A stretch of DNA of 64,000 nucleotides, taken from NCBI GenBank assembly GCA_035696365.1, contig DASRQS010000128.1, forward strand, positions 1 through 64,000, given 5' to 3'. The DNA is from JALYLC01 sp035696365. GTDB lineage: Bacteria; Actinomycetota; Thermoleophilia; Gaiellales; JALYLC01. Below, in pieces: positions 1 to 9,068 of the stretch. Numbering within the stretch: the stretch's first letter is position 1; each line of letters begins with the position of its first letter. A model generated the notes under the pieces. That model had not been told where the DNA came from and ran no database searches. It worked only from the letters and a program-made list of their open reading frames with translations. Position numbers and translations under genes: made by a program.

Positions 1-374
1 TCGGCGCGGTGCGGGCACTCGGCGTCTCAGTTGCGCTCGACGATTTCGGCACGGGCTGGTCGACGCTCGGGCTCCTGCGCCGCGTGCCGTTCGACGCGCT
101 CAAGATCGATCGCAGCTTCACGGCGGGCCTGCCGTCGAGCCGCAGCGATCGCGCGCTCGTCGCGGCGATCGTCACGCTCGCACGCAGCCTCGGGGTGCCG
201 GCCGTCGCCGAGGGCATCGAGCGGGCCGAGCAGCACGCCTGGCTGAGCGAGATCGGCTGCGACCTCGGGCAGGGCTACCTGTTCGCGCGGCCGAGCACGG
301 TCGAGCAGCTCGCGGAGTGGCTCGAGCAGCGCGCCGCGCAGCGCGCCGTCATTCGTCCGCCCAGAGCTGCTTGA
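1..374 (+). CDS. EAL-domain protein, C-terminal fragment (c-di-GMP phosphodiesterase)
   Basis: The reading frame is open from the left edge of the window, so this is only the last ~124 codons of a larger gene. It carries the second half of an EAL domain: DDFGTG, then ALKIDRSF, then AEGIE, and the closing CDLGQGYLFARP signature. EAL domains hydrolyse cyclic di-GMP to pGpG. The aspartates of DDFGTG, the lysine of KIDRSF and the glutamate of AEGIE are present, so this half looks catalytically intact; the EAL motif itself lies outside the window. The gene converges on the nitrilase gene and overlaps its 3' end by 26 bases. Confidence 0.85.
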   Translation, partial: GAVRALGVSVALDDFGTGWSTLGLLRRVPFDALKIDRSFTAGLPSSRSDRALVAAIVTLARSLGVPAVAEGIERAEQHAWLSEIGCDLGQGYLFARPSTVEQLAEWLEQRAAQRAVIRPPRAA

Positions 375-1527
375 CGTTCGCCCAGTCGGCGTCGGCCGGA
401 TCGCGGCTGGGCGGCAGGAAGCGCGAGCCCGGGAAGGCGTGCGCCGGCGGCGTGAACGCGCCGCGCTCGACGAGCCGCCGGATGTTGCCGCGGTAGATCT
501 CGTCGACGGCCTCGTGCTGCAGCGGATCCTGCTCGAGCCAGAGGTTCGGCGGATGGATGGGCTGCTCGTACATCCGCTGGAAGAGCTCGGTGCGCAGGTC
601 CTTCATCCAGTTCGAGTTCAGGTTCATGACGCGGAACTGGCGCAGCGCCTCGATGTCGACGATGCCGGCCACGAAGCTGTTGGCGCCGGAGACGGTGTGG
701 CCGATCACGGCGCCCTGGTAGTCGACGATGTGCGAGTTGCCGCCGCCGATGTCGTAGGGGTGCTCCATGCGCGGGTGCACGTAGACGGGCCCGACGTTCG
801 GGGCCACGTCATACAGGCTGTTGAAGTGCGCGTGCGCGCGGTTCTGCAGCATCCACGTGCCGCCGGGCTCGCCGGTCTGCGTCATCGGCACCGCCTCGCT
901 CGGCCGGTAGACGACCTCCGCGCCCCCGAATGCGAGCGCACGCACCGCCTCTGGATACTCGCCGTCCGAGCAGCAGATCGTCCCGAGGTTGCCGATGTCG
1001 GCGGTGCGCAGCACCGGGTAGAAGGCCTCGATGCCGTCTCCGAATAGCTCGACCCAGCGCTCGTAGACGTCGTGCGGCGTGCAGGATCGCTCGCGGCACC
1101 AGAGGTGGTTCTTGGCCGCGCGGTGCACGACCTCACCCTGCGGCGAGAGTACGAACAGCGTGTTGAAGAAGCGGTCGGGCATGACCTCGGGCCAGCGCGC
1201 CTTGCATTGCACGACGATGTAGGTCTCGTACAGGCGGGCGAGCTCGGCGAGCCTGTCGCTCTCGGGGCCCGGGATGTCGATGAACAGCTCGCGCGCGGCG
1301 GTGACGTGCGGGATATCGAAGATCTCGTCGGTGAAGCCGGTCAGCGCGCCCTCGGCCAGCGCGATCAGCTTCACGGGCATGTTGATGCCGATGATCGAGA
1401 CCGCAGCGTGGATCGCGTCCTCGATGATGTCGAGATTGCGCTGGATGTGGCGGCGCTCCGCGACGCCGTGGACGATGGTCGAGAGGCCGACCGCCATGTA
1501 CGGCGCGACCGGGGCACGTTCGCTCAT
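349..1527 (-). CDS. Nitrilase/amidase (carbon-nitrogen hydrolase superfamily)
   Basis: A 392-residue member of the carbon-nitrogen hydrolase superfamily, which cleaves nitriles or amides with a Glu-Lys-Cys triad. Candidate triad residues are E59 (in IALAEGALTGF), K139 (in HRAAKNHLW) and C185 or C186 (in GTICCSDGEYPE). The ATG at 1527 is chosen because residues upstream in the same frame are low-complexity arginine/proline and precede the conserved fold. It is the last gene of a minus-strand operon: it starts 10 bases after the MFS gene ends, and the flavin monooxygenase lies upstream of that. The substrate cannot be read from the sequence; the grouping suggests catabolism or detoxification of an organic nitrile or amide. 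Its end overlaps the convergent EAL gene. Confidence 0.85.
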   Translation of the reverse strand: MSERAPVAPYMAVGLSTIVHGVAERRHIQRNLDIIEDAIHAAVSIIGINMPVKLIALAEGALTGFTDEIFDIPHVTAARELFIDIPGPESDRLAELARLYETYIVVQCKARWPEVMPDRFFNTLFVLSPQGEVVHRAAKNHLWCRERSCTPHDVYERWVELFGDGIEAFYPVLRTADIGNLGTICCSDGEYPEAVRALAFGGAEVVYRPSEAVPMTQTGEPGGTWMLQNRAHAHFNSLYDVAPNVGPVYVHPRMEHPYDIGGGNSHIVDYQGAVIGHTVSGANSFVAGIVDIEALRQFRVMNLNSNWMKDLRTELFQRMYEQPIHPPNLWLEQDPLQHEAVDEIYRGNIRRLVERGAFTPPAHAFPGSRFLPPSRDPADADWANVKQLWADE

Positions 1528-1537
1528 GGCCGTGACT

Positions 1538-2764
1538 CTACGGCGGCGCGGTGGCGGAGGCGCGCGCAGCCTGGTGCGCGCGCGCGCTCGCGCGCAACAC
1601 GGGCGCGCGCGCGAGATAGATGCTCGAGAGCGCGAAGCCGGCGGCTGCGACCAGCGTGAGCACGCGGAAGTCGACAAGCGTCACGAGCGCGGAGCCGAGG
1701 CCGATGGCGGCGACGTAGGGCACCGAGGAGAGCGCCTCCCCGGCGGCGGCCGCCCTGCCGCGCAGCTCGACCGGCGTCTGCCGCTGGATCAGCGTCGTCC
1801 AGGACACGATCACGCCTGCGAGGCAGCAGCCGAAGAGCAGCGATGCGAGCAGGGCGCCGACGACCGTGGCAAGAGCATACGACGCCATGCCCCCGGCGCC
1901 GAGGGCGAGCGCGAGGGCGAGGGTGCGCACCTCGCCGAGGCGGTCGATGAACTTCCCGGCGCCCAGGCCGCCCGCGATCGCGCCCGTGCCGTGGAAGGCG
2001 CCGAGCACCCCGAGGAAGGCGCCGCGGCGATGCAGCCCGTCGTGCACGACGGCGAACGGGATGACCTCGGCCAGGCCGACGCCGCCCGCGCCGAAGACCA
2101 CTGCGGGCAGAATCGCGCGCAGCACGGAAGTCGTGAAGAAGTGCCGGAACCCGGCGACGAGCTCGGCGGTGCGCACGCGACCCCGCTTCACGCGCGCGAT
2201 GTCCGGCGCTCGCACGAGCGCGAGCGCCGCAGCCGAGAGCACGAACGTCACCGAATCGACGATCGCGACGAGCCCGCCGCCCGAGAGCACGTAGAGTCCC
2301 GCGCCGGCGACCGGAGCCGCGATGCGGATGCCCGAGCGGGCACTCTCGAGCAGCCCGTTGGCCTGCGCCAGCAGGTCATCGGGGAGCATCCCGGCGACCA
2401 GACCGGTGCGCGCGGCGGCGCCCACCTGCTGCGAGAAGCCGTAGGCCAGCGCAACCGCGTAGATGATCCAGACGTCCCCGCCGTCGTTCACGAACAGCAG
2501 CCCGAGGACGACCCCCGCCGTCACGAGATCGTTGCCGATCAGCACGTGGCGGCGCGGGAAGCGGTCCGCGATCACCCCGGCGAAGGGCGCGAGGAACCCC
2601 GCCAGCGCGAGAAAGCCGAACGCGATCGCGCCCGCGCCCGACGAGCCCGTCAGCTCGAGCGCCCAGATGCCGAGCACCACGAAGAGCGCGCGGTCGCCGA
2701 ACAGGCTCGTCACGTGCCCTGCGAAGAGCAGGCGGAAGTCGCGATGGCGCGCGAGTCGCTTCAT
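1538..2764 (-). CDS. MFS transporter, efflux type
   Basis: A 408-residue integral membrane protein of the major facilitator superfamily. About ten to twelve hydrophobic segments are visible, with the characteristic loop 2-3 pattern GVIADRFPRRHVL and the start FRLLFAGHVTSLFGDRALFVV, typical of the MefA/EntS-like drug or siderophore exporters. The ATG at 2764 follows the monooxygenase stop by 16 bases and the nitrilase starts 10 bases after it ends, so the three genes are probably co-transcribed. It may move the substrate or product of the two neighbouring enzymes, but the direction and ligand are inference. Confidence 0.85.
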   Translation of the reverse strand: MKRLARHRDFRLLFAGHVTSLFGDRALFVVLGIWALELTGSSGAGAIAFGFLALAGFLAPFAGVIADRFPRRHVLIGNDLVTAGVVLGLLFVNDGGDVWIIYAVALAYGFSQQVGAAARTGLVAGMLPDDLLAQANGLLESARSGIRIAAPVAGAGLYVLSGGGLVAIVDSVTFVLSAAALALVRAPDIARVKRGRVRTAELVAGFRHFFTTSVLRAILPAVVFGAGGVGLAEVIPFAVVHDGLHRRGAFLGVLGAFHGTGAIAGGLGAGKFIDRLGEVRTLALALALGAGGMASYALATVVGALLASLLFGCCLAGVIVSWTTLIQRQTPVELRGRAAAAGEALSSVPYVAAIGLGSALVTLVDFRVLTLVAAAGFALSSIYLARAPVLRASARAHQAARASATAPP

Positions 2765-2780
2765 TGGCTGATCGTCTCGT

Positions 2781-3827
2781 TCAGACGTGCGGCATTACGT
2801 CGTGCGCGAAGAGCTCCTGGTTCTTGATCGCGATCCAGTGCGGGGCCCCGCCCGCGTTGACGGTGATGCCGATCTCCGTGACGCACTCGCACAGCTCGCG
2901 CGTGTGCGCGATCCGCTCGAGGATGTCCTGCGGCGTCCCGACCCAGACGTAGTCCTCCTCGACCAGCTGCTCGAAGGGAAGCTGGGCGAGGCCCTCCATG
3001 ATGCCCGCCGCATAGAAGCCGTAGCCGGCCTTCACGAGGTCCTCCGCCGGGGGCGTCGCGTAGTCGATCAGGGGCGAGCAGTTGCCCTGGATGAAGCCGA
3101 GTACCCATTCGCGCGCCTCGCGCATGGCCGTCGCGCGATCGTGGTCGAGATGGCAGGCGTGGATCCAGACGATGTCCGGCGTCGTCCCGTGCTTGGCGCA
3201 CTCGGCGCGGTAGAGATCGAGCTGCTGCTTCAGCGCGACGTACGGGAGCAGCGGGGGCACTGCGACGCCCCAGCCGTTGGCGGCCGCCAGCTCGTAGGTG
3301 CGGTCAGAGGTGCCACCGAGGTAGATGCGGAACTTCCGGGCCGGGAACGGGACGACGTGCGAGTCGTCGACGTCGAAGAAGGTGCCGTGGTGCGAGAAGC
3401 GCTCCTTGCCGAGCGCCTCGAAGAGCAGATCGACAGCCTCCTCGTAGCGCGGCCGGGCGTCCTCGTCGAGCGCGACGCCGGCCTTGGTCGGGATCCAGCC
3501 GTGGCCCCGGCCGACGCCGAACTCGTAGCGGCCGCCGGTGAGGATGTCGGTGGCGGCGATCGCGGAGGCCAGCACCAGCGGGTTGTGGTACGGCAGGGCG
3601 TGCAGCATCGTGCGGAACGTGATGTTCCGCGTCCTCTGGGCGGCTGCCGCGAACAGCGCGGTCGGGTTGCTGGAGATCGAGAACTTCGGGAAGAAGAAGT
3701 GCTCGATGGCCGCGTAGGTGTCGAAGCCGAGCCTGTCCGCGTTGACAATCTGCTCGAGCACCTCGGCGTAGAGCTGCTCGGGCGTCTGGCCGTGCTGCTG
3801 GATCTCCGTGTAGATGCTGAACCGCAT
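2781..3827 (-). CDS. LLM-class flavin-dependent oxidoreductase (luciferase-like monooxygenase)
   Basis: A 348-residue single-domain bacterial-luciferase-like protein. The fold signatures are the N-terminal MRFSIYTEIQ strand, the IEHFFFPKFS loop, ILTGGRYEFGVGRGHG and the C-terminal VGTPQDILERI. Members use reduced flavin and oxygen to oxidise small organic substrates, often splitting C-N, C-S or C-C bonds. It is the first gene of the operon with the MFS exporter and nitrilase, so oxidation followed by C-N hydrolysis of one compound is a reasonable but untested pathway. The start at 3827 places the family N-terminus at residue 1. Confidence 0.88.
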   Translation of the reverse strand: MRFSIYTEIQQHGQTPEQLYAEVLEQIVNADRLGFDTYAAIEHFFFPKFSISSNPTALFAAAAQRTRNITFRTMLHALPYHNPLVLASAIAATDILTGGRYEFGVGRGHGWIPTKAGVALDEDARPRYEEAVDLLFEALGKERFSHHGTFFDVDDSHVVPFPARKFRIYLGGTSDRTYELAAANGWGVAVPPLLPYVALKQQLDLYRAECAKHGTTPDIVWIHACHLDHDRATAMREAREWVLGFIQGNCSPLIDYATPPAEDLVKAGYGFYAAGIMEGLAQLPFEQLVEEDYVWVGTPQDILERIAHTRELCECVTEIGITVNAGGAPHWIAIKNQELFAHDVMPHV

Positions 3828-3909
3828 CGGCTGCCCGTCCCCCGCTCGAGTGTGGCCCGGAGACGTGGCCGCCCAGAGACCCCCGTACCGGCGAGTCAGC
3901 GATGATGTC

Positions 3910-3925
3910 GCGCGCGATCGCGCGC
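3910..3925. repeat. 16-bp perfect palindrome GCGCGCGATCGCGCGC
   Basis: A perfect self-complementary 16-mer lies in the 116-base gap between the histidine kinase stop and the monooxygenase start. It could be a weak terminator stem without a loop, or chance in GC-rich DNA. Nothing else supports a role. Confidence 0.35.
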
Positions 3926-3943
3926 TGTCAACTTCGGGCCCGG

Positions 3944-6601
3944 CTAGGCCGCGCGGGTGGAGACCGGGGCGGGCTCAGCCGCTTGCCCCAGCGCTTGCCG
4001 GACGAGCCAGCGCAGCTGGTCGCCCGAGTACTTGCGCTTCTCCAGCACTGAGGCGTTGCGCTCGCGGAGCAGGCGTCGCTCGGCCCCCGTCAGCTCGTGG
4101 CCCGTGAGCACGACTACCGGAATCTGGCGGGTCTCCGCGCGCTCGAGCAGGCGATCGAGCACGCCGAAGCCGTCCAGCTTCGGCATGGCGAGGTCCATGA
4201 CGAGCACGTCCGGTGCGCGCACGGCGATCATGGCGAGCGCCTCGAGGCCGTCGGCCGCTTCGCGCAGCTCGCCTCCGTCGCGTGCGAGCGTCTCCACGAC
4301 GAGCCGGCGCAAGGCGACGTCGTCGTCCACGACGAGCACGGACGAGCGCTCGGCGGACAACTGCCGGGCCACGGCCTCGCGCAGCTGGTCGCCCGTGAAC
4401 GGCTTGGCCACGAACTCGGTGGCACCGAGCGTGCCGGCCGTGCTGCGGCCCTTCTCACTGGTGCAGACGATCACGGGCACGTGCGCGGTGAGCGGATTGG
4501 CCTTGAGCTGCACGAGCACCTGCCAGCCGTCCAGTGCACCTGGCAGGTAGATGTCGAGGCAGACCACCGCCGGCGGCTGCGCCAGGGCGCGCTCGAGCCC
4601 CGACTCGCCGGTTCCCGCCAGCTCGACCTCGAGACCGTCCAGTGCGAGGCACTCAGCGAGCAGCGTTGCCAGCGCCGAGTCGTCCTCGATCACGAGCACG
4701 CGCGCGCGGTTGTCGGCCGCACTGGCGCGCCACGCGCTGGGGAGCTCGAACCAGAACGTGCTGCCGACGCCCTCTGTGCTCTCGAAGCCGATGCGGCCGC
4801 CGTGCGCGGTCACGATCTCGTGGCAGAGAGCCAGCCCGAGGCCCGTGCCACCGATCTGGCGCGTGTCCGAGGAGTCGACGCGGAAGAAGCGCGTGAACAC
4901 CTGCGCCTGCTGGTTGGCCGGGATCCCGAGGCCGGAGTCGCTGACCATGACGCGGGCGAAGCCCTCGCGGGGAATCGCAGTGATGGTCACGGCACCGCCC
5001 GCGGGCGAGTACTTGATGGCGTTGGAGAGCAGGTTGGAGATGACCTGGCCGATGCGATTGCGGTCGCCCACCATTGCGAGTGGCTCCTCCGGCGTGTCGA
5101 ATTCGAGCCGGTGGTTGGTCGCCTGCGCCGCGAAGATCTCGACCTGGTGCTCGAGCAGCGCAGCCAGCTCGAACGACTCGAGCGCGAGCGTGAAGCGGCC
5201 TGCCTCGATCTTCTGCACGTCGAGGAAGTCGTCGACCAGCGCGGTCAGCCGCTGCGCCTCGCTGTGGATGGTCTGCAGATAGCGGCGGCCGGTGTCGTCG
5301 TCGAGGTCGTGGTGCATCAGGAGCTCCGCGAACCCGAGCACGCCCGTGAGCGGTGTGCGCAGCTCGTGCGAGACGGTGGCGACGAGCTCCGACTTGAGCC
5401 GCGCCGCGTCGCGCTCTGCGGTGATCTCACGCACCACGATGATGCGGCCGATGAGCTCGCCGGCCGAGTCGTGCACGGGACCGGTGTGCCGCTCGAACGC
5501 CCTGCGCACGTCGGCCAGCTCGAAGTCGTCGCGCGTCGCGCAGTCGGGGTCGGCCGCGATCGTCTCCATCGTGGCCAGGTAGGACATGGGATCGGTGAGG
5601 CGGTCGGCGATCGCCGAGCCCTCCTGCAATGTCGCGTACTTGGGAACGCCGAAGATCTCCGTCGTCAGGTGCTCGATCACGGAGTTGGCGAGCAGGGTGC
5701 GGCCTTCGAGATCGACCAGGCGGATGCCGTCGACGCTTGCGTCGAGCAGGGCGCGGTTGATGTCCACGAGGCGCTCCAGCGTGACCTGGTGCGCTTCCAT
5801 CGTGACCTGATGGGCCTCCATCGTGACCTGATGGGCCTTGAGGCCGTCGGATTGGAGCTCGAGCGCGGTGTTCTGGCGCTCGAGGCTCGCGTTGCGCCCG
5901 GCCTCCGGCTCGCGCACCGAGATGTCGTAGGTCGTGGGCTCGCCGGCCGTGGCTGCCATGCGCCGCAGTGGCTTGACGATGGCGCGGCCGAGGTAGAGCG
6001 CGAAGGCCATGATCAGGAGCGCGGAGCCGACGATGCCCGCGATGCCGGCGCGCATGGCCCAGCGGCCCGCAGCATCGGCGTTCGCCCGCTGATCCGCGGC
6101 CAGGGCGCGCTCGGACGCCACCAGGGCGCCGAACTGCGTGCGCAGCGCGTCGACGCGGCGCTTGCCCTCGCCGCTGCTCACGATGGACGCGGCCGACGCC
6201 GGGTCGTGCCGTGCCGTCGCGACCAGTCCGCGCGCGTAGTCGCGGATATAGGACGCGACCCCGGACACGATCCTGCCCGCGGTCTGCCGCTGCTGTGGCT
6301 CTGCGCGCACGAGCTGGTCGAACTCGCGAGCACGTACGGGGAAGCCGTTCACGTTGCGCGTCCAGGGCGCGAGGAACGCCTCGTCGTGTGTGATCACGTA
6401 GCCGCGCGCGCTCGTCTCGAGATTGAGCACGAGCGTCTGCATCGCGCTCGAGGCGGCGATGACCTGCTCGGAATGGCGCTCCTGGCGCCCGGCGTCGCGC
6501 AGGTCGCTGATCGCGTTCAGCATGGCGGCGAAGATGAGGACGACGAGCACTGTCAGCACTGCACTCGCGCTGACGAGGCGCCTGTCCGGGGCGTCTCTCA
6601 C
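3944..6601 (-). CDS. Hybrid sensor histidine kinase with CHASE3-like sensor and two receiver domains
   Basis: An 885-residue membrane kinase. Order: transmembrane helix (about 9-31), extracytoplasmic CHASE3-like helical domain (about 35-180), second helix (about 185-205), linker with a triple AHQVTME heptad (256-276), PAS-like domain (about 280-390), HisKA with H-box SHELRTPLTG (H412), HATPase with DRNRIGQVISNLLSNA and GTGLGLALC, then two receiver domains beginning near 633 (VLVIEDD; phosphoacceptor in CLDIYLPG) and 753 (VLVVDDD; acceptor in VMDLAMPKLDG). It starts with GTG and overlaps the upstream response regulator by 4 bases (GTGA), so the two are translationally coupled and probably a phosphorelay. 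The signal sensed is unknown. Confidence 0.92.
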   Translation of the reverse strand: MRDAPDRRLVSASAVLTVLVVLIFAAMLNAISDLRDAGRQERHSEQVIAASSAMQTLVLNLETSARGYVITHDEAFLAPWTRNVNGFPVRAREFDQLVRAEPQQRQTAGRIVSGVASYIRDYARGLVATARHDPASAASIVSSGEGKRRVDALRTQFGALVASERALAADQRANADAAGRWAMRAGIAGIVGSALLIMAFALYLGRAIVKPLRRMAATAGEPTTYDISVREPEAGRNASLERQNTALELQSDGLKAHQVTMEAHQVTMEAHQVTLERLVDINRALLDASVDGIRLVDLEGRTLLANSVIEHLTTEIFGVPKYATLQEGSAIADRLTDPMSYLATMETIAADPDCATRDDFELADVRRAFERHTGPVHDSAGELIGRIIVVREITAERDAARLKSELVATVSHELRTPLTGVLGFAELLMHHDLDDDTGRRYLQTIHSEAQRLTALVDDFLDVQKIEAGRFTLALESFELAALLEHQVEIFAAQATNHRLEFDTPEEPLAMVGDRNRIGQVISNLLSNAIKYSPAGGAVTITAIPREGFARVMVSDSGLGIPANQQAQVFTRFFRVDSSDTRQIGGTGLGLALCHEIVTAHGGRIGFESTEGVGSTFWFELPSAWRASAADNRARVLVIEDDSALATLLAECLALDGLEVELAGTGESGLERALAQPPAVVCLDIYLPGALDGWQVLVQLKANPLTAHVPVIVCTSEKGRSTAGTLGATEFVAKPFTGDQLREAVARQLSAERSSVLVVDDDVALRRLVVETLARDGGELREAADGLEALAMIAVRAPDVLVMDLAMPKLDGFGVLDRLLERAETRQIPVVVLTGHELTGAERRLLRERNASVLEKRKYSGDQLRWLVRQALGQAAEPAPVSTRAA
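5774..5836 (-). repeat. Three tandem 21-bp repeats coding AHQVTM/LE heptads
   Basis: Within the histidine kinase gene the heptad AHQVTME is repeated at residues 256-262, 263-269 and 270-276 (last copy AHQVTLE). The DNA copies are almost identical, so the array is recent or maintained by slippage. Heptads between a membrane helix and the output domain form signalling coiled coils. Confidence 0.9.
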
Positions 6602-6987
6602 GTGCCGAGTACTTCCTCGACCAGCGCGGCCAGCCCGACGGGGCTGAACGGCTTGGTGAGGTAGTGATCGGCGCCTGCGACGTCCATGGCCTCGCGGTCC
6701 GACGCCTGCGCGCGCGCCGTGAGCATGATGACGGGCGTCGCCGCGGTGGCGGGATCGGCCCGCAGCTCGCGCAGGACGTCGCTGCCACTACGGCCCGGCA
6801 TCATCATGTCGAGCAGGATCAGGTCGGGGTGCTCGGCGCGCGTGCGCTCGAGTGCCTCATCACCGTCACGGGCTTCGACCACGGTGTAGTTCCCCTGGTC
6901 GAGCGTGGCGCGCACGAGCATGCGCAGGACAGGCTCGTCGTCGCACACCAGCACCGTCGGCCTGGGGGAGTCGGGGACAGCGCCCAT
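6598..6987 (-). CDS. Stand-alone response regulator (receiver domain only)
   Basis: A 129-residue single CheY-like receiver domain with no output domain. The acidic pair is D16-D17 (VCDDEP), the phosphoacceptor is D60 (LLDMMMPG), the switch threonine is T90 and the conserved lysine is K112 (YLTKPFSP). The ATG at 6987 is chosen because sequence upstream in frame is arginine/serine-rich without domain character; a GTG at 7017 is an alternative. Its stop overlaps the kinase start by 4 bases, which argues that it works with that hybrid kinase, for example as an additional phosphate sink or shuttle. Confidence 0.88.
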   Translation of the reverse strand: MGAVPDSPRPTVLVCDDEPVLRMLVRATLDQGNYTVVEARDGDEALERTRAEHPDLILLDMMMPGRSGSDVLRELRADPATAATPVIMLTARAQASDREAMDVAGADHYLTKPFSPVGLAALVEEVLGT

Positions 6988-7039
6988 GTCGTTGCCATCG
7001 GCACAAATTTCAGAAACGTGAGGACCGCCGGGGGCGCCC

Positions 7040-8986
7040 CTAATCGCACGCGGCGAGCACGTCGGCGAAGCGGTGGGCCGCGAGCGCGCCGTAGAGCTCG
7101 TGGCGCGACAGCCGTGCGCGCGTCGTGGCCGGGCTCGAGAGGCCGCACAGGAAGCGGGCGAGCTGGCGCGGCTGGCCGAGCTCGTCGGGATGCCCGGCAC
7201 GCAGGCTTGCGATCACGGGCTGGGGGACGATCGACTCGGCCGGCGGGAGCGGGCTCGCCGGTGGCAGCGTGACGGCGCCCGCGAGGCAGTGGCTGCAGTG
7301 ACCGCACGCCTCCGTGCGCTCCTCGCCGAAATAGGCGACGAGTGCCCTGACCTGGCATTCGTCGGCCGTCACGAGTGCGAGCACCCGCTGGATGCGGTCG
7401 ATCTCGGCCTGCTCGCGCCGGTCGAAGCGCGCCGCCATGCCGTCCAGCAGCGCTGCGCGGTCGGAAGGTGCAGCGAGGACGGCGTAGCGCTGCCGCGGCT
7501 CCGCCGGCTGCAGCTCGGCCAACCCCTGGTCATCGAGGTAGCCGAGCGCCGAGACGACGCGCGCGCGCTCCTCGCCGAGCGCGGCGGCGACCTCGTCCGG
7601 CGCCAGCGTCACCCACACGCGGCCCTGCTTGCCGGCCGCGATGACGCGGCGCAGGAACGAGGCTCGCGCGTCGTCGAAGCGCGCGAAGACCTGCTCGAAG
7701 TCGTCGTCGCCGAGCGGGCGGACGCGGTAGCCCGCGTAGAACGGGGTGCCCTGGCGCAGCAGCCCCTCGAGCTCGAGGTAGGTGAGCAGGGTCTTGAGCA
7801 CGAGCGGGCGCACATCGAACCGCGTGGACACGTCGTACTCGGCGACGACGAGCTCGTCGCCGGGTGCCCCGGCGAGCAGCTCGCCCAGCAGGGACGCAAG
7901 CGCCTCGCGCGCCGGCGTGTCGCCGTAGGCGAAGTTCTCGAGGACGGGGACGTCGTCGGGACACGCGAGCAGCTCGCACACGGAAGGCTCGCCGTCGCGC
8001 CCGGCGCGCCCGATCTCCTGCGCGTAGCTCTCCAGCCCCTTGGGCAGGTTGTAGTGGTAGACGTAGCGCACGTCGGCCTTGTCGATGCCCATGCCGAAGG
8101 CGATCGTCGCGACCACGATGCCGTCACCCGCGACCGCCCACCATTCCTGCGCGGCGGTGCGCTCTTCGTCCTTCATGCCGGCGTGGTAGGGACGCGCCGG
8201 GAGGCCATGGGCGGCCAGCAGCCCGGCGATGCGCAGCGCGGTCCGCTGCAGCGTCACGTAGACGATCGCCGAGCCCGGGGGTCGCGAGCGCAGCCGCTCG
8301 ATCAGGAGGTCGTCCCGCTCACTGGCGGCGACGGGCGTCATCAGCAGCGTGAGATTGGGCCGGTAGGCGCCGGTCGCGACCGCGTCGGCCGGGGCGATGC
8401 CGAACCCGGCGCAGATGTCGTCGACCACCGCGGGCGTCGCGGTCGCGGTCAGAGCCAGCACGCGCGAGGCGCCCAGCTCGCGGGCCCGCTGTGCGAGCTT
8501 GAGGTAGTCGGGCCGGAAGTTGTGGCCCCACTCGGAGATGCAGTGGGCTTCGTCGACGGCGAAGAGCGCAATCTGGACGCCCGCAAGCTGCGCCACGAAG
8601 CGCTCGTTGTTGAAGCGCTCGGGGGCGACGTACAGTAGGCGGAGCTCGCCCCGGCGCAGACGATCCGAGACGTCGCGCAGCTCTTCCAGCGAGAGGCTCG
8701 AGTCGATGCGCGCGGCCGGCACGCCGAGCGCCGTGAGCGCATCGATCTGATCCTTCATGAGCGCGATCAGGGGTGAGACGACGACTGTGACGCCCTCCAG
8801 CAGCAAGGCGGGAAGCTGGTAGCAGAGGCTCTTTCCCGAACCGGTCGGGAAGACGGCCAGCGCGCTACGGCCGGCCAGCAGGGCCTCGATCACCTCGGCC
8901 TGCCCTGGGCGGAAGTCGGCGAGTCCGAAACGTTCGGAGAGCAGGTCACGGGCGCTGGCGAGCGTGGGTGGCGCGGCGGCGGTCAT
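7040..8986 (-). CDS. recQ: ATP-dependent DNA helicase RecQ
   Basis: A 648-residue superfamily 2 helicase. FRPGQ (near residue 25) is motif 0, PTGSGKS (47-53) is Walker A, DEAHCISEWGHNFRPDY (from 145) is the DEAH box with the RecQ aromatic loop, followed by LTATATP and, in the second RecA-like lobe, GMGIDKADVR and QEIGRAGRDG. A four-cysteine zinc site follows in the RQC region (DECQVR...CGHCSHC). No clear HRDC domain is visible in the short C-terminus. It unwinds 3'-tailed and branched DNA in repair and fork restart. The gene is divergent from the SDR gene; a TACGGT box lies 8 nt before the ATG at 8986, and a GTG one codon upstream is an alternative start. Confidence 0.95.
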   Translation of the reverse strand: MTAAAPPTLASARDLLSERFGLADFRPGQAEVIEALLAGRSALAVFPTGSGKSLCYQLPALLLEGVTVVVSPLIALMKDQIDALTALGVPAARIDSSLSLEELRDVSDRLRRGELRLLYVAPERFNNERFVAQLAGVQIALFAVDEAHCISEWGHNFRPDYLKLAQRARELGASRVLALTATATPAVVDDICAGFGIAPADAVATGAYRPNLTLLMTPVAASERDDLLIERLRSRPPGSAIVYVTLQRTALRIAGLLAAHGLPARPYHAGMKDEERTAAQEWWAVAGDGIVVATIAFGMGIDKADVRYVYHYNLPKGLESYAQEIGRAGRDGEPSVCELLACPDDVPVLENFAYGDTPAREALASLLGELLAGAPGDELVVAEYDVSTRFDVRPLVLKTLLTYLELEGLLRQGTPFYAGYRVRPLGDDDFEQVFARFDDARASFLRRVIAAGKQGRVWVTLAPDEVAAALGEERARVVSALGYLDDQGLAELQPAEPRQRYAVLAAPSDRAALLDGMAARFDRREQAEIDRIQRVLALVTADECQVRALVAYFGEERTEACGHCSHCLAGAVTLPPASPLPPAESIVPQPVIASLRAGHPDELGQPRQLARFLCGLSSPATTRARLSRHELYGALAAHRFADVLAACD

Positions 8987-9068
8987 CACTGCCGACCGTA
9001 GCTGTTCCCGTGCAACTACTGTGCCCTGCGAGCTTCGTAGGCACTGTGTCGGCTGTTGGAGGTCGGAG

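Noticed and set aside
1274..2827. 517-codon plus-strand open frame
   Set aside because: Antisense to the MFS transporter and rich in Arg/Glu/His with no motif.
5774..5836. CRISPR-like array
   Set aside because: Three 21-bp direct repeats have no spacers and code for heptads in a kinase; no CRISPR array is seen anywhere in the window.
4097..6664. 855-codon plus-strand open frame
   Set aside because: Antisense to the hybrid histidine kinase, whose H-box and receiver motifs are unmistakable.
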